Source of the DNA: an uncultured Acetatifactor sp.
GTDB lineage: Bacteria > Bacillota > Clostridia > Lachnospirales > Lachnospiraceae
Reading direction: 5' to 3'
Assembly: GCA_910585665.1 (NCBI GenBank)
Contig: CAJUFI010000016.1
Span: 12,674 to 76,673 of the forward strand
Length of the DNA: 64,000 bases
In this document: in pieces, positions 7,069 to 16,269 of the stretch
How positions within the stretch are numbered: position 1 is the first letter of the stretch
Layout: every line of letters begins with the position of its first letter
Program-made: the position numbers and the translations under genes
Notes under the pieces: generated by a model
What the model saw: the letters and a program-made list of their open reading frames with translations, nothing else
Told to the model about the DNA's origin: nothing
Database searches by the model: none

Positions 7069-9246
7069 TCACTCTGCCAGGTACATCTTCAGCCCGTCCT
7101 CTATCTTCTGTACCGTGTCCTCCTGGGATTGGCTGCCCTTCAGGTACCCGTCCAGGGCTTCTATCAGCACTTCCCGTATCTTTTCATCCTCTTTGACCGG
7201 CTTATCCAAAGCCTGGCACAGAGCCAGCAGTCTGTCCGCCGTCTCTTCGGAATAGTCCCTGATGATGAACACCGCTTCTCCGTCGTCCGTCTCTATGGAA
7301 GTCTCGGCCTCCGCTTCCGACCGGTCTTCATGGACCTGCTTTTCCAGAGAGGCCCTGTTCACAGGAAAGCCCCTGTAATAATCTGTATCCTGTATGCTTC
7401 CGGACAGCGCCAGCCTCAGGAAGTCCATGGCCGTATCCTGATAGGGGCTCTTGGCGCATATGCCTGTCTGCAGGGTGGGAACGAAGCTGTTCTCATAGGC
7501 CGTGAAGCTTCCCTTGATGTGCTCCGCCATGGCTATGGGGAACATGCAGTTCTTGAATCCATCGGCCTCGCTGAAGGCCAGCTTCGCCTGGGAGGCCAGA
7601 TTCCACATATTGTAAGCGCGCTCCCCTTTCTCCCGGGAATCCACCATCCCGCAGTTGTCCGCGATTTTCTTCAGGCATTCCAGCTTTCCGGCCAGGGTCT
7701 CCTTATCCAGCCGCTTCTCTTTTACAATGTCCCCGCAGAAATAGGGATAGAACTTATCCACCAGCTCGCTCACGGTCTGCGGGCCCAGATAACTGTCCTG
7801 TGCCCCCGACAGGAACTGTGCCAGAGCCTCCAGCGAAGCCATGTCCGCCTCCCCGATGTCCCTCCCCAGGGCCATGGTGAATCCGAACTGCAGGGGCACC
7901 ACATATCTGTGTCCGTCCTCCCGCACATAGGCGCCCGTAATACCGGGCAGGAGCTCCCCGCTCTCCTCCAGAGGATTCACCACCTCCCCGATGTCCACCA
8001 GCAGCCCTTTTTCCGTAAAAGAATCCATGTCCAGATGGTCCATCACCAGGATATCCGGCGCGTCGTCCCCCATCAGCATGGTGTTGAGCGACTGGTAGAC
8101 AGCATTGTAGTCCGTCTCGTCATCATAATAAGCGGGATAGGCGGATTCTATGGTGATCAGCACCTCCGGATGCTCCTTATGGTATAGGACTGCCGCCTGC
8201 TGCAGAAGAGAGCTGTCGAATACGGTGTACAGCTTCAGTTCCTGAGTCACTTCGATGACCGCCTCCGGGTCGTAGGCATATCGGTTCAGCTTCCCGCCGC
8301 CTTCCGACTCACGGTACAGCGCATAGATATCATCGCTTTCCAGCATAGCCAGGCCGATGCACCAGCAGCCCGCCAGGGCCAGGTCCGTCTCCGAGCCGTT
8401 CAGCAGCTTCTCCCAATCGCTCTCTCCCGCCCTTCGTCGGAAAATGCCCTCCCCGCCTGCCGTGACCAAAGTGCCGTCCGCCGCCGCGCACAGGTTCACG
8501 CCTTCTGCAGCCCCCGCGGGAAGGGAAATGGTCTCAGGGTTGCTGCCCCGCTTTTCCACCTGGATGCCAGAGCTTCCCGAGGCGCACAGATAGACATTTT
8601 CCCCGTCTGACACCAGGGGCTTCTCATACTGGCCGGACAGAGGCTCGCTGGACAGCACGCTCCCGTCGGTTCCGGACAGCACATCTACGGACAGGTAAGA
8701 AAGCGTCGTCAATGTGCCGTCCTTCTGCGCAGCCAGGCCCAGAGGCCATTCGTACATCCCCCATTCCTCATTGAGGACTGTCCATTTGGCGGGCGTGATG
8801 TCCCAAATCTGCTCTCCCTGGCCTTTCCACAGATGCCCCTTGAAATCCTCTTCGCCGTCCGCCACATAACCGGCATAGAGATACTGCGTGCCGCTTCCGC
8901 TCTGCATCAGCTGCACCTCGAACCATTCCCCGCAGTCCAGCTCCAGGGACGCCAGCCAGCCCTCCGTCACATCGGCAAAGCCGTCCTCCTTTCCCGCCCA
9001 CTCGCTGAAAAGGGTCTTTCCGCCCTCCTGCCTGGAGGCCAGCAGATGTATCTCTCCCGCCGTGGAAAATATGTTCTGCAGCGTCCAGTCTTCCAGTTCC
9101 TCCGGCAGCTCCTCCTGTGTCTCTACCCATCGGCCCTTCTGCTGCTCCAGGCCGCCGTCTTTCGTGTCCTGTTTCCCGCACCCGCCAAGAGCACCTGCCA
9201 GAATTGCCGCGCACAGGGCCGCCGCGATGCCTTTTCCATGTCTCAT
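7069..9246 (-). CDS. Large extracellular solute-binding lipoprotein
   Basis: 725 aa with a lipoprotein signal peptide ending in the lipobox LGGC (Cys about residue 23). Residues about 40-330 look like beta-propeller or WD-like strands (TEGWLASLELD, LSYLSVDVLSGTDGSV). Residues about 340-725 are a family-1 solute-binding fold (ELKLYTVFDSSLLQQAAVLYHKEHPEV, DILVMDHLDMDSFTEKGLLVDI, YVVPLQFGFTMALG). No permease or ATPase genes are adjacent, so it is either an orphan binding protein served by distant permeases or a sensor component. The start follows GGAAAGAAGGAA. The C-terminal quarter is acidic. Confidence 0.75.
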   Translation of the reverse strand: MRHGKGIAAALCAAILAGALGGCGKQDTKDGGLEQQKGRWVETQEELPEELEDWTLQNIFSTAGEIHLLASRQEGGKTLFSEWAGKEDGFADVTEGWLASLELDCGEWFEVQLMQSGSGTQYLYAGYVADGEEDFKGHLWKGQGEQIWDITPAKWTVLNEEWGMYEWPLGLAAQKDGTLTTLSYLSVDVLSGTDGSVLSSEPLSGQYEKPLVSDGENVYLCASGSSGIQVEKRGSNPETISLPAGAAEGVNLCAAADGTLVTAGGEGIFRRRAGESDWEKLLNGSETDLALAGCWCIGLAMLESDDIYALYRESEGGGKLNRYAYDPEAVIEVTQELKLYTVFDSSLLQQAAVLYHKEHPEVLITIESAYPAYYDDETDYNAVYQSLNTMLMGDDAPDILVMDHLDMDSFTEKGLLVDIGEVVNPLEESGELLPGITGAYVREDGHRYVVPLQFGFTMALGRDIGEADMASLEALAQFLSGAQDSYLGPQTVSELVDKFYPYFCGDIVKEKRLDKETLAGKLECLKKIADNCGMVDSREKGERAYNMWNLASQAKLAFSEADGFKNCMFPIAMAEHIKGSFTAYENSFVPTLQTGICAKSPYQDTAMDFLRLALSGSIQDTDYYRGFPVNRASLEKQVHEDRSEAEAETSIETDDGEAVFIIRDYSEETADRLLALCQALDKPVKEDEKIREVLIEALDGYLKGSQSQEDTVQKIEDGLKMYLAE

Positions 9247-9381
9247 ATCCGATTCCTTCTTTCCGGCAGCCTGTTATGGAATGCTGCCTTCTGGCATTTT
9301 ACACCCTGCGCCGAAGGAATATCCTAATGGTATCTTAAAGCCTTATTGATAAAATATTAAGGAACTGTGCTCGTCTGCCGG

Positions 9382-9432
9382 AAAAAAGCAGGCAAGCCGC
9401 CCTCCCGCGATGGGGACAGACGGCCTGCCCGG
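9382..9432 (-). terminator. Terminator of the carbonic anhydrase gene
   Basis: On the minus strand GGGCAGGCCG and CGGCTTGCCTGC form a bulged stem followed by TTTTTT, 16 bp after the stop. Confidence 0.6.
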
Positions 9433-9447
9433 CGAATCTCTTTCCTT

Positions 9448-10008
9448 TTACTGTTCCTTGAACTCCACATGCCCGTCATCGATATGATAGACGGCCCCCA
9501 TGGCCTTCAGGCCGGGGATATGGATATTCTCCTGAATCTTCTTCACGCTGTTGTCCACGTTCAGACAGCAGGCCTTGTAGTCGTCCTTCTCGCTTCCGAT
9601 GGCGGCCATGATTTCATCCGTGATGGACTTGATGAAGCCCCCCGCGCCGCCGCCGATGGCTGCGCCTACCGCGCCGCAGTGGGTGTGGCCCAGGACTACC
9701 ACCAGATTGCAGCCCAGATGGTCCGCTGCGTACTCCACGCTGCCCAGCTGATTGTCGTCCATGACATTTCCCGCTACCCGGATGGTGAACAGCTCCCCGA
9801 TGCCCGCGGAGAAGATGCTCTCGGGAATCACGCGGGAGTCCGAACAGGTGACTACAATCGCGTAGGGATGCTGGCCGTTCTCGCAGGTGTCCTTGCGGAT
9901 TTCGGGGGAGATGTCCCCTGTGCCTGCGGAGGCTGTCAGGTATGCCTGGTTCCCCTTCTGTAATTTGCCCAGTGCCTCCTGGGCGGAAATGTTCGATTGA
10001 TGTGACAT
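9448..10008 (-). CDS. Beta-class carbonic anhydrase
   Basis: 186 aa. It interconverts CO2 and bicarbonate. The Zn ligands and catalytic dyad are in place: CSDSR (Cys, with the Asp/Arg pair) and GHTHCGAV (His and Cys). The adjacent sequence FTIRVAGNVMDDNQLGSVEYA is the family's conserved strand-helix region. There is no signal peptide, so it is cytoplasmic. The start follows GGAGGAACGA. It is a single-gene unit flanked by a terminator downstream and a palindromic repeat upstream. Confidence 0.92.
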   Translation of the reverse strand: MSHQSNISAQEALGKLQKGNQAYLTASAGTGDISPEIRKDTCENGQHPYAIVVTCSDSRVIPESIFSAGIGELFTIRVAGNVMDDNQLGSVEYAADHLGCNLVVVLGHTHCGAVGAAIGGGAGGFIKSITDEIMAAIGSEKDDYKACCLNVDNSVKKIQENIHIPGLKAMGAVYHIDDGHVEFKEQ

Positions 10009-10080
10009 GATTCGTTCCTCCTTTTTGTTATGATAACTTCCCGGAATCTTTAGCCCCCATTTTATAAGGCTTCCAGACCC

Positions 10081-10222
10081 TATCTCAAAAAAATCACCCT
10101 ATTTTTCCACTTGTGCGGTTGCAATCCACTTCCAAATGAGCAAAACGCGGCAGCGAATGTAGACGCAAGCGCGAGTTTTGCGAATGCGGGAGTGGGTCTG
10201 ATTATTTGGCGATTTTTTAGAT
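10081..10222. repeat. Palindromic repeat, short form of the cloverleaf family
   Basis: The ends TATCTCAAAAAAATCACC and GGCGATTTTTTAGATA are inverted repeats. The core from about 10118 to 10197 closely matches branch 2 of the 198-bp element at 13943-14140, including AAATGAGCAAAACGCGGC and CGCGAGTTTTGCGAATGCGG. It fills the gap between the carbonic anhydrase and GH13 genes. Confidence 0.7.
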
Positions 10223-10274
10223 AACATTCCTGTCAATGGATGTCAAAATATTTACGATGCGGCGGCTGAGCCCC

Positions 10275-12185
10275 TCAGCGGAAGCTCTTCACCCAGGCAA
10301 TCAGGGAATCGTGGTACACATTCTCCTTTACGTCTCTGCGCATCTGGTCCGTGACGGAGCCGTTCTTCTCCATGATCGCCAGAATCGCCTCCTGCAGGCC
10401 CGCAATCTTCCCTCTCTCAAAGGCTTCCTCACAGGCGGCGTCCGCTTTCTCAGGGGCCTTTTCGGCGGCTGTCGTCCCTGCTGCGGCCTTTTCTGCGGCA
10501 CCGGGCATTTCCCCGGTAACGGCTTTTCCTTCCGCGGCAGCCTTTTCTGCCGCGCCGGTTCCGCCCTCTGCGGCAGTCTTTTCTCCCGCTGCAGCCTTCT
10601 CCCCGGCCACGCGTCCGTCCGCGGATACAGCACCCTGGGTCTGTCCGCATCCGCTTCCGCAGGCGGCTTCGTCCTTCCCTTCCTGTCCTACGGAATTGGC
10701 AGCCCCTTCGGAATCAGCGGCCTGCGCCCCTTTCTCTTCCACAGCCGGCTTCTCCGCCGCTCCTTCGGTCTCGCCGCGCTCCGCCGCTCCCGCTTTGCCG
10801 GCAGAATCCTGCGCCGGCCCTTCCTGGGTCCAGTCCTCTGTCAGAGGCACCCAAATCTCTCCGGAATTGGCTTTCACGTTCACAGCGATATTGCCTCCCG
10901 CCACGCTCACCTTCTGGCCCGAAAGCGCCCCGATATACTCCGCCGCATTCCCGGCGGGCAGAGTCATGACGTAATCGCTGTCGTCATTGTTCACCGTCAC
11001 AAGGACAGACTGCCCTTCATAATTCCTGGAGAAAGCATACTGGCGGTTCCGCAAAAGCAGTTCCTGATAATCGCCGTAGGAAAGGGCCCTCACCTTCTGG
11101 CGCACCTTGCCCAGCGCCGCAATCAGGCCGGTGCAGGGATTCTTCTCCAATGCGCCGGCGAAATCGGACAGGGAAAGGGCCGGGCGAAGGGAATCATCGG
11201 AATACCGTTCTTTTTTGCCCTCTATCCCGAATTCCGACCCGTAGTACACCGAGGGCACACCGGGCAATGTATAGAGGAGCACATGCACTGGGGCAAAGTG
11301 CGCCTTGTTGTTCAGTTTCGTATAGATCCGCTCCACATCATGATTGTCCACGAAGTTATACAGCTTCAACCCGTCCGGACGGTTGCCCCCCATGCCGTAG
11401 AGGCGCTTCACCGTGTGGGCTATCTCGAAATAATTGTGGTCATTGTGCCCGGAGTACAGCGCCTTGTGCAGATGATAATTGGTGACGGAATGGAGCGTCC
11501 CCTCATTGACCCAGCGGGTATAGTCCCCATGGATGACCTCGCCCATGAGCCAGAACTCCGGTTTCACCTCATCCGCCACACGGCGCAGGGCTTTCATATA
11601 ATCGAAATCCAGTACATCCGCCGCGTCCAGCCGGATGCCGTCGATATCGAACTCGCTGACCCAGAACCGGATCACATCCCCGATATAATCCCTGACCGCA
11701 GGGTTTTTCTGGTTCAGCTTCACCAGCAGGTCATAGCCGCCCCAGTTCTCATAGGAGAAGCCGTCGTTATACTGGTTGTTCCCCCAGAAATTCACGTTAC
11801 AGTACCAATCCTTGTAGGGAGAATTCTCCCTGTTCTTCCTGATGTCCGCGAACGCGAAGAAATCCCGCCCCGTGTGGTTGAACACGCCGTCCAGGATGAC
11901 CCGGATCCCCTGCCTGTGGCATTCCGCCACATAGGCTTTCAGATCCTCATTCGTCCCCAGACGGCTGTCCAGCTTCCTGTAGTCCGTGGTCTCATATCCA
12001 TGTCCCACCGACTCGAAAAGCGGCCCGATATAAATCGCGTTGCAGCCGATTTCCTTCACATGGGATATCCATGGAATCAACGTGTTCACACGATGCACCG
12101 GCTCCCCGTAGGAATTCTCCTTCGGCGCGCCCGTGAGCCCCAGCGGATAAATGTGATAAAATACCGCCTCATCATACCATGCCAT
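10275..12185 (-). CDS. GH13 alpha-amylase-family enzyme with low-complexity tail
   Basis: 636 aa. The ATG before GCA-TGG-TAT follows GGAGG at 9 bp. Residues about 1-420 form the catalytic barrel: GVFNHTGRDFF (region I), GIRLDAADV (nucleophile Asp), LMGEVIHGDY (acid/base Glu) and FVDNHDVER (region IV), closest to cytoplasmic maltodextrin-degrading enzymes. A short C-terminal beta domain ends near WVPLTEDW. Then come about 135 residues of Ala/Glu/Lys/Gly repeats (AAEKAAAEGK, AAEKAAAGTT) with a GSGCG motif, and a helical end (FERGKIAGLQEAIL). There is no signal peptide. The tail is unusual for the family. Confidence 0.85.
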   Translation of the reverse strand: MAWYDEAVFYHIYPLGLTGAPKENSYGEPVHRVNTLIPWISHVKEIGCNAIYIGPLFESVGHGYETTDYRKLDSRLGTNEDLKAYVAECHRQGIRVILDGVFNHTGRDFFAFADIRKNRENSPYKDWYCNVNFWGNNQYNDGFSYENWGGYDLLVKLNQKNPAVRDYIGDVIRFWVSEFDIDGIRLDAADVLDFDYMKALRRVADEVKPEFWLMGEVIHGDYTRWVNEGTLHSVTNYHLHKALYSGHNDHNYFEIAHTVKRLYGMGGNRPDGLKLYNFVDNHDVERIYTKLNNKAHFAPVHVLLYTLPGVPSVYYGSEFGIEGKKERYSDDSLRPALSLSDFAGALEKNPCTGLIAALGKVRQKVRALSYGDYQELLLRNRQYAFSRNYEGQSVLVTVNNDDSDYVMTLPAGNAAEYIGALSGQKVSVAGGNIAVNVKANSGEIWVPLTEDWTQEGPAQDSAGKAGAAERGETEGAAEKPAVEEKGAQAADSEGAANSVGQEGKDEAACGSGCGQTQGAVSADGRVAGEKAAAGEKTAAEGGTGAAEKAAAEGKAVTGEMPGAAEKAAAGTTAAEKAPEKADAACEEAFERGKIAGLQEAILAIMEKNGSVTDQMRRDVKENVYHDSLIAWVKSFR

Positions 12186-12241
12186 ATATGCATACCTCCT
12201 ATTTACAGTTCCGCATCTGCTCCGCCCGGCACCCGGCCATA

Positions 12242-12343
12242 AGGAATTGTCTACAAATAACTGATGCGAGTTTATAGCCGTTTTCGTTGTATTTCTGGGC
12301 TTTCTCCTAAACAAGTTGCATCAGTTATTTTCCGACAATTCCT
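12242..12343 (-). repeat. 102-bp palindromic repeat, family A copy 1
   Basis: Runs from AGGAATTGTC to GACAATTCCT, so the termini are inverted repeats of about 20 bp with a few mismatches. The same 102-bp length and closely similar sequence recur in opposite orientation at 38406-38507. It contains no gene. It occupies the upstream side of the GH13 gene. Confidence 0.8.
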
Positions 12344-12527
12344 AAGGAATTTAAGGAGTCGGCTACCGACAGCTCCTGGGCAGATGCTGTTAAAATTAGT
12401 GATTGGCATTTCCGCCTCTGCCGCCAGAGGCCTTCCGCATTCTATTCTACCATAAAATCTTCCATATTTCTATCTAATTATAATCTTCTTCGCTCCCGCC
12501 GCGCCCCTTAGGACCGCGCATTGAACC

Positions 12528-12556
12528 TTGCAAAACCCCGGGAAGTCTGCTACAAT
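12528..12556 (+). promoter_or_regulatory. Promoter of aspS
   Basis: TTGCAA, a 17-bp spacer, then TACAAT, 28 bp before the start codon. The rest of 12344-12527 shows no clear gene. Confidence 0.6.
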
Positions 12557-12583
12557 TGAGAAAAATCTGGAGGTAAGAAAGCA

Positions 12584-13918
12584 ATGGAGAGAACATATGT
12601 TTCGGACGCCGTCTCTGCTGTCGGCCGCAGAATTCTGGTACAGGGCTTCGTGGACAATCTTCGGGACAGCAAAAACATGGCATTCATCGTCCTGAAGGAC
12701 ATCACCGGAAAGATACAAATCACCATAGAGAAAGAGGCCCATCCCGAATTGTGCCCCGCCATAGCCCAATTGTCGGAGGATTCCGTCATTTCGGTCATCG
12801 GAAACGTGACCCCCAATGATTACGTCAAACTGAACGGCGTGGAGGTGATTCCGGAAAGCATCCGGATCGAATCTGTGGCGGAAGCCCTTCCCATCGCCCG
12901 GAAAGCCATCCCGGCCACGAAGAAGAAAAAGGCGGTAGAGCGCTCCAGCATCGACCAGAGAATCGATTATCGCTGGATCGATCTAAGGACCGATGAGAAC
13001 CAGCTGATGTTCCAGATCCAGACCGCCATGGTGAACTCCATGCGCCAGTTTCTGCTGAACCAGAATTTCCTGGAAATCCATACGCCCAAGCTGATCGGCG
13101 CTGCCAGCGAAAGCGGGGCTGATGTGTTTGAGGTCAAATATTTCGACCGGAACGCCTACCTGGCCCAGAGCCCCCAGTTCTATAAGCAGATGGCCATGGC
13201 CAGCGGCTTTGAACGCATTTTTGAGGTAGGCCCTGTATTCCGTGCGGAGAAATCCAATACCAACCGCCACACCACCGAATTCACGGGCTTCGACCTGGAA
13301 TTCAGCTACATCGATTCTTACCAGGACGTCATGGACATGGAGGCGAAGCTGTTGACCCACATGCTGGGGGAGATCAGCCAAAGGTTCGGCAGCCGGATCA
13401 AGGAGACCTTCGGCACCGATGTCATCGTCCCCACCCTTCCCTTCCCCACCATCGACCTGGCCGATCTATACGAAGAACTGGAGAAAAAATACGGCTATAC
13501 CGTAGACGAATCCGAGAAAGGCGACCTGACTACATGGGCGGAGCAACTCAGCTACAGATGGGTCCGGCAGACCTATGGGCACGAATTCCTCTTTGTGACA
13601 GGCTTTGATGCGGAAAAGAGAGCATTCTATCACATGCGCGACGAAAATGGCGTCCCCATGGGCTACGACCTGATCTGGCGGGGCGTGGAGATCACCACCG
13701 GAGCTCAGAGAGAGCACCGTTACGATGTCCTGAAAAAGCAGGCCGCAGAAAAAGGGCTTGAGGAGGATGTGAGATTTTATCTGGAATTCTTCAAATACGG
13801 CTGCCCGCCCCATGGCGGCTTCGGCATCGGCATAGACCGGCTGACCATGCTTCTGCTGAACCTGGGCATCAAGGACGCGATGTTCCTCTTCCGGGGTCCG
13901 AACCGGCTGCACCCATAA
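12584..13918 (+). CDS. aspS: Aspartyl-tRNA synthetase, archaeal (AspRS2) type
   Basis: 444 aa class II synthetase. It has an N-terminal OB-fold anticodon domain (residues about 15-105, ILVQGFVDNLRDSKNM), motif 2 at FRAEKSNTNRHTTEF and motif 3 at GIGIDRLTMLLLNL. The architecture is the short archaeal-type enzyme, not the bacterial 590-aa form with a GAD insertion; such enzymes in bacteria are typically non-discriminating and charge both tRNA(Asp) and tRNA(Asn), feeding Asp-tRNA(Asn) amidation. The C-terminus reads FLFRGPNRLHP, a variant of the usual FPRDxxRLxP. The start follows GGAGG at 9 bp. The substrate range is inference. Confidence 0.88.
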   Translation: MERTYVSDAVSAVGRRILVQGFVDNLRDSKNMAFIVLKDITGKIQITIEKEAHPELCPAIAQLSEDSVISVIGNVTPNDYVKLNGVEVIPESIRIESVAEALPIARKAIPATKKKKAVERSSIDQRIDYRWIDLRTDENQLMFQIQTAMVNSMRQFLLNQNFLEIHTPKLIGAASESGADVFEVKYFDRNAYLAQSPQFYKQMAMASGFERIFEVGPVFRAEKSNTNRHTTEFTGFDLEFSYIDSYQDVMDMEAKLLTHMLGEISQRFGSRIKETFGTDVIVPTLPFPTIDLADLYEELEKKYGYTVDESEKGDLTTWAEQLSYRWVRQTYGHEFLFVTGFDAEKRAFYHMRDENGVPMGYDLIWRGVEITTGAQREHRYDVLKKQAAEKGLEEDVRFYLEFFKYGCPPHGGFGIGIDRLTMLLLNLGIKDAMFLFRGPNRLHP

Positions 13919-13942
13919 AATTGTTCCATTTTCGGAAAATTG

Positions 13943-14140
13943 TTCCACCTGTGCGGTTGCAATCCAATGGCTTGTCTGCATGCAAGCTATTGCAATGCAG
14001 ACGGGCCATTGGATTAGCAACCCACTTCCAAATGAGCAAAACGCGGCTGCGAATGCAGACGCAAGAGCGCGCAAGCGCGAGTTTTGCGAATGCGGAAGTG
14101 GGTTGGATGCTCGAATGAGCATCCAACCGCACAGGTGGAA
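13943..14140. repeat. 198-bp cloverleaf-like palindromic element
   Basis: An outer stem of 17 perfect base pairs (13943-13959 with 14124-14140, ends TTCCACC and GGTGGAA) closes three consecutive hairpins: branch 1 with ATCCAATGG/CCATTGGAT and GTCTGCAT/ATGCAGAC; branch 2 with a 12-bp stem CAACCCACTTCC/GGAAGTGGGTTG plus an inner AAAACGCG stem; branch 3 with GGATGCTC, GAAT loop, GAGCATCC. It begins 25 bp after the aspS stop. Branch 2 alone recurs at 10081-10222. The balance of stems suggests a mobile palindrome or a structured RNA. Confidence 0.85.
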
Positions 14141-14238
14141 ATTGTTCCCGCTGCTCCATAACACCAATTTGGAACCAACCGGGAACACGAAGTAAAATTG
14201 GGGCCAATATTCAGGATATAAGATTCAGGATAAGGCGA

Positions 14239-14282
14239 AAGCCGTCGGCCTTCCGAAACCGGAAGCATCCAGCCGACGGCTT
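14239..14282 (-). terminator. Hairpin after the sensory operon
   Basis: AAGCCGTCGGC pairs with GCCGACGGCTT over 11 bp around a second small hairpin. It lies 49 bp past the last gene of the minus operon. The following T run is short (TTT), so termination may be partial. Confidence 0.55.
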
Positions 14283-14331
14283 ATTGTCTGCGATATGGAA
14301 CCGCCCTACAGTCCGGGCAAGGGCTTCCCTG

Positions 14332-16209
14332 TCAGAGGGCCCCATCGCCCTCTTTCTCCCGTTCCATGCAATGCCATTCATATAACTGGAGATAAGCCTC
14401 CCGGCGTCCCTCCGTGTACGCTTTCTTGACCTGCTCCACCACGCTCGGGTCCCGCAGCCTGACCGTCAGCAGCGGCGAGAAACGCTTTCCCTCCAGCGCG
14501 ATGGCTTCTTCCACCGCTTCCTCGAAAGTTTTCTCCATGCCCATGTGCAATCTTGCGGTCTCCGTCACATTGTTGATCCAGTCCAGCAGCCCGATGATGT
14601 CCACCATCTGCCTGCAGGGGCACTCCAGCCTCTGGTAGGTTTCCGGATACCCTCTGGACCCGTCATACCAGTAATGATGCCCCAGGGCCACCGGCGCGTA
14701 GGCCCGGGTGGAGTCCCTGTCCTCCAGCCATCTGGCCCCCACCAGCGTATGGAGATGGGCCATCTCATACTCTTCTTCCAGCCATTGCCTTGCGGCCTGG
14801 GAATACAGGTTCATGAAATTCAGTTTCCCCGCGTCGAACAGCATGCCGCTTTCCCTGGCAAAACGAAATATCTCCCGGCGCTTTTCCTCCGGATCCTCGA
14901 TCTCCCGAATGCTGGGGATATCATCGAAAAATCCGGGCTCCTCTTCTATGATGATCCTACAGAACGCCGCCGCGGCCTCCGCCACCACCTTTGAATGCAC
15001 ATAGACCTCCGGCGTGAAGTTCATCTGCAGATTCAGCAGGAAGTCCTTATAGGGAATGCTGTTCCTGGTCTCCACATAAGTGTAGGACAACTGCCGCAGA
15101 TATAAAAAGAGCGACTCATTCTCCGAAGCCTTTGGAAAATCCTTCACATAATCCAGGACTCTCCGATATAAGCTTTCGATATATTCCTCCCGCCTGGGGA
15201 CCAGCTCCGGATCGAACCTCAGATACTGGCAGTAAAACGCAGTCAGCGATATGATGCCGTACAGGCCGTCCGGGGAGAAGTCCTCCGGATCGGCCTCGTC
15301 CATCAATGCCTCCAGTCTGCCCAGCAGCTCCTCCAGCCCGTACATCCCGCAATAATGCTCGATGGTGCAATAGGAGAACATGGGCCGCAGGGGAGGTTTC
15401 CTGTTCTGTTCCGCGGCCTCCTGGAGCCTCCTCTGGTAGACGATGTACACCGACTCCATGATATCCTCCACATCCTGCGGAGACATGACGTTTTCCTTGC
15501 TGTGGGAAATGCTTGCCGCCATCTGCTGGTGGGTCAGGTAGATATATCTGTCCCAGGGCAGCCCGGGCTCCTTCTCCTGGTACCCCTTGTCCTGCAGGAT
15601 CTGCAGCGTGCCTTTCACGATTTGGATCTTCTCGCTGGGAACCCGAAAGTTCCCCAGAGAGATATTTGCCCGGGACCGCAGAATATAGCCCCTTGTCTCT
15701 GTGTCCTGGATTTCATCGAAATATTTCAGATAGGCCGCCGCTTCCCCGAAGCAGAGCCGCATCCGGGACATATATTTCTGGCTCTCCTCATACTCCAGCC
15801 CTACAAGTTTATTGTAGATATTGAAATAGCCCATGCCAAGACAATACAGTTCCCGGATGATATTCTGACGGTTTTTCGTTCGTCTTGCCACGCTTAACAG
15901 AGCGCTGTGAATCTGACAATACAGGCCCACGTCCAGCTCTTCCCCGCCGCCCAAAAGCTGCCCGGCGAATTCCCCAAGCTGTGCCAGCGTCTCCTCCTCC
16001 GCTTCAAAGATATGGTCCAGCACCGGAAACAGGCCCTCCCGCAACAGCTCCATGTTGCGCTTCCCCCTCTCTTCCGCCCGCTGTTTTTCCTGATTCCGCC
16101 ACGCCAGCCACTCCTCGAAAGACTGCTTCTTCTGCCCCTTCCGATTCCAGGTCTTGCAGGCGGCGTTATCTCTTAAATTGGCAATATACTCTTCCTGATA
16201 TGGCTGCAT
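14332..16209 (-). CDS. Degenerate HD-GYP-like signalling protein
   Basis: 625 aa, soluble. Residues about 1-465 are helical and TPR-like with no named domain. Residues about 475-590 resemble an HD-GYP domain: HLHTLVGARWL, then GHHYWYDGSRGYP in place of the usual HHExxDGxGYP, and VDIIGLLDWINNVTE in place of the ADxxDALT helix. The HD pair is not clean, so cyclic-di-GMP hydrolysis is uncertain; binding or a structural role is possible. It is the last gene of a minus operon (60 bp after the second hybrid kinase) and would be the output of that cascade. Confidence 0.65.
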   Translation of the reverse strand: MQPYQEEYIANLRDNAACKTWNRKGQKKQSFEEWLAWRNQEKQRAEERGKRNMELLREGLFPVLDHIFEAEEETLAQLGEFAGQLLGGGEELDVGLYCQIHSALLSVARRTKNRQNIIRELYCLGMGYFNIYNKLVGLEYEESQKYMSRMRLCFGEAAAYLKYFDEIQDTETRGYILRSRANISLGNFRVPSEKIQIVKGTLQILQDKGYQEKEPGLPWDRYIYLTHQQMAASISHSKENVMSPQDVEDIMESVYIVYQRRLQEAAEQNRKPPLRPMFSYCTIEHYCGMYGLEELLGRLEALMDEADPEDFSPDGLYGIISLTAFYCQYLRFDPELVPRREEYIESLYRRVLDYVKDFPKASENESLFLYLRQLSYTYVETRNSIPYKDFLLNLQMNFTPEVYVHSKVVAEAAAAFCRIIIEEEPGFFDDIPSIREIEDPEEKRREIFRFARESGMLFDAGKLNFMNLYSQAARQWLEEEYEMAHLHTLVGARWLEDRDSTRAYAPVALGHHYWYDGSRGYPETYQRLECPCRQMVDIIGLLDWINNVTETARLHMGMEKTFEEAVEEAIALEGKRFSPLLTVRLRDPSVVEQVKKAYTEGRREAYLQLYEWHCMEREKEGDGAL

Positions 16210-16269
16210 CCTTTTAACTCTCTTACGCTTCTATTCTTAGGAAACCTCCCATGGAACAGTGGCTCCTGT

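Noticed and set aside
6979..8187. A 402-codon open frame on the plus strand
   Set aside because: Antisense to the solute-binding lipoprotein; composition typical of a shadow frame.
10236..12242. A 668-codon open frame on the plus strand
   Set aside because: Antisense to the GH13 gene, which has intact catalytic motifs and a ribosome site; the plus frame is a GC-driven shadow.
12480..12583. T-box leader before aspS (GGACCGCG noticed)
   Set aside because: The motif lies upstream of the likely -35, lacks the usual TGGNACCGCG form and no specifier or antiterminator stems are visible.
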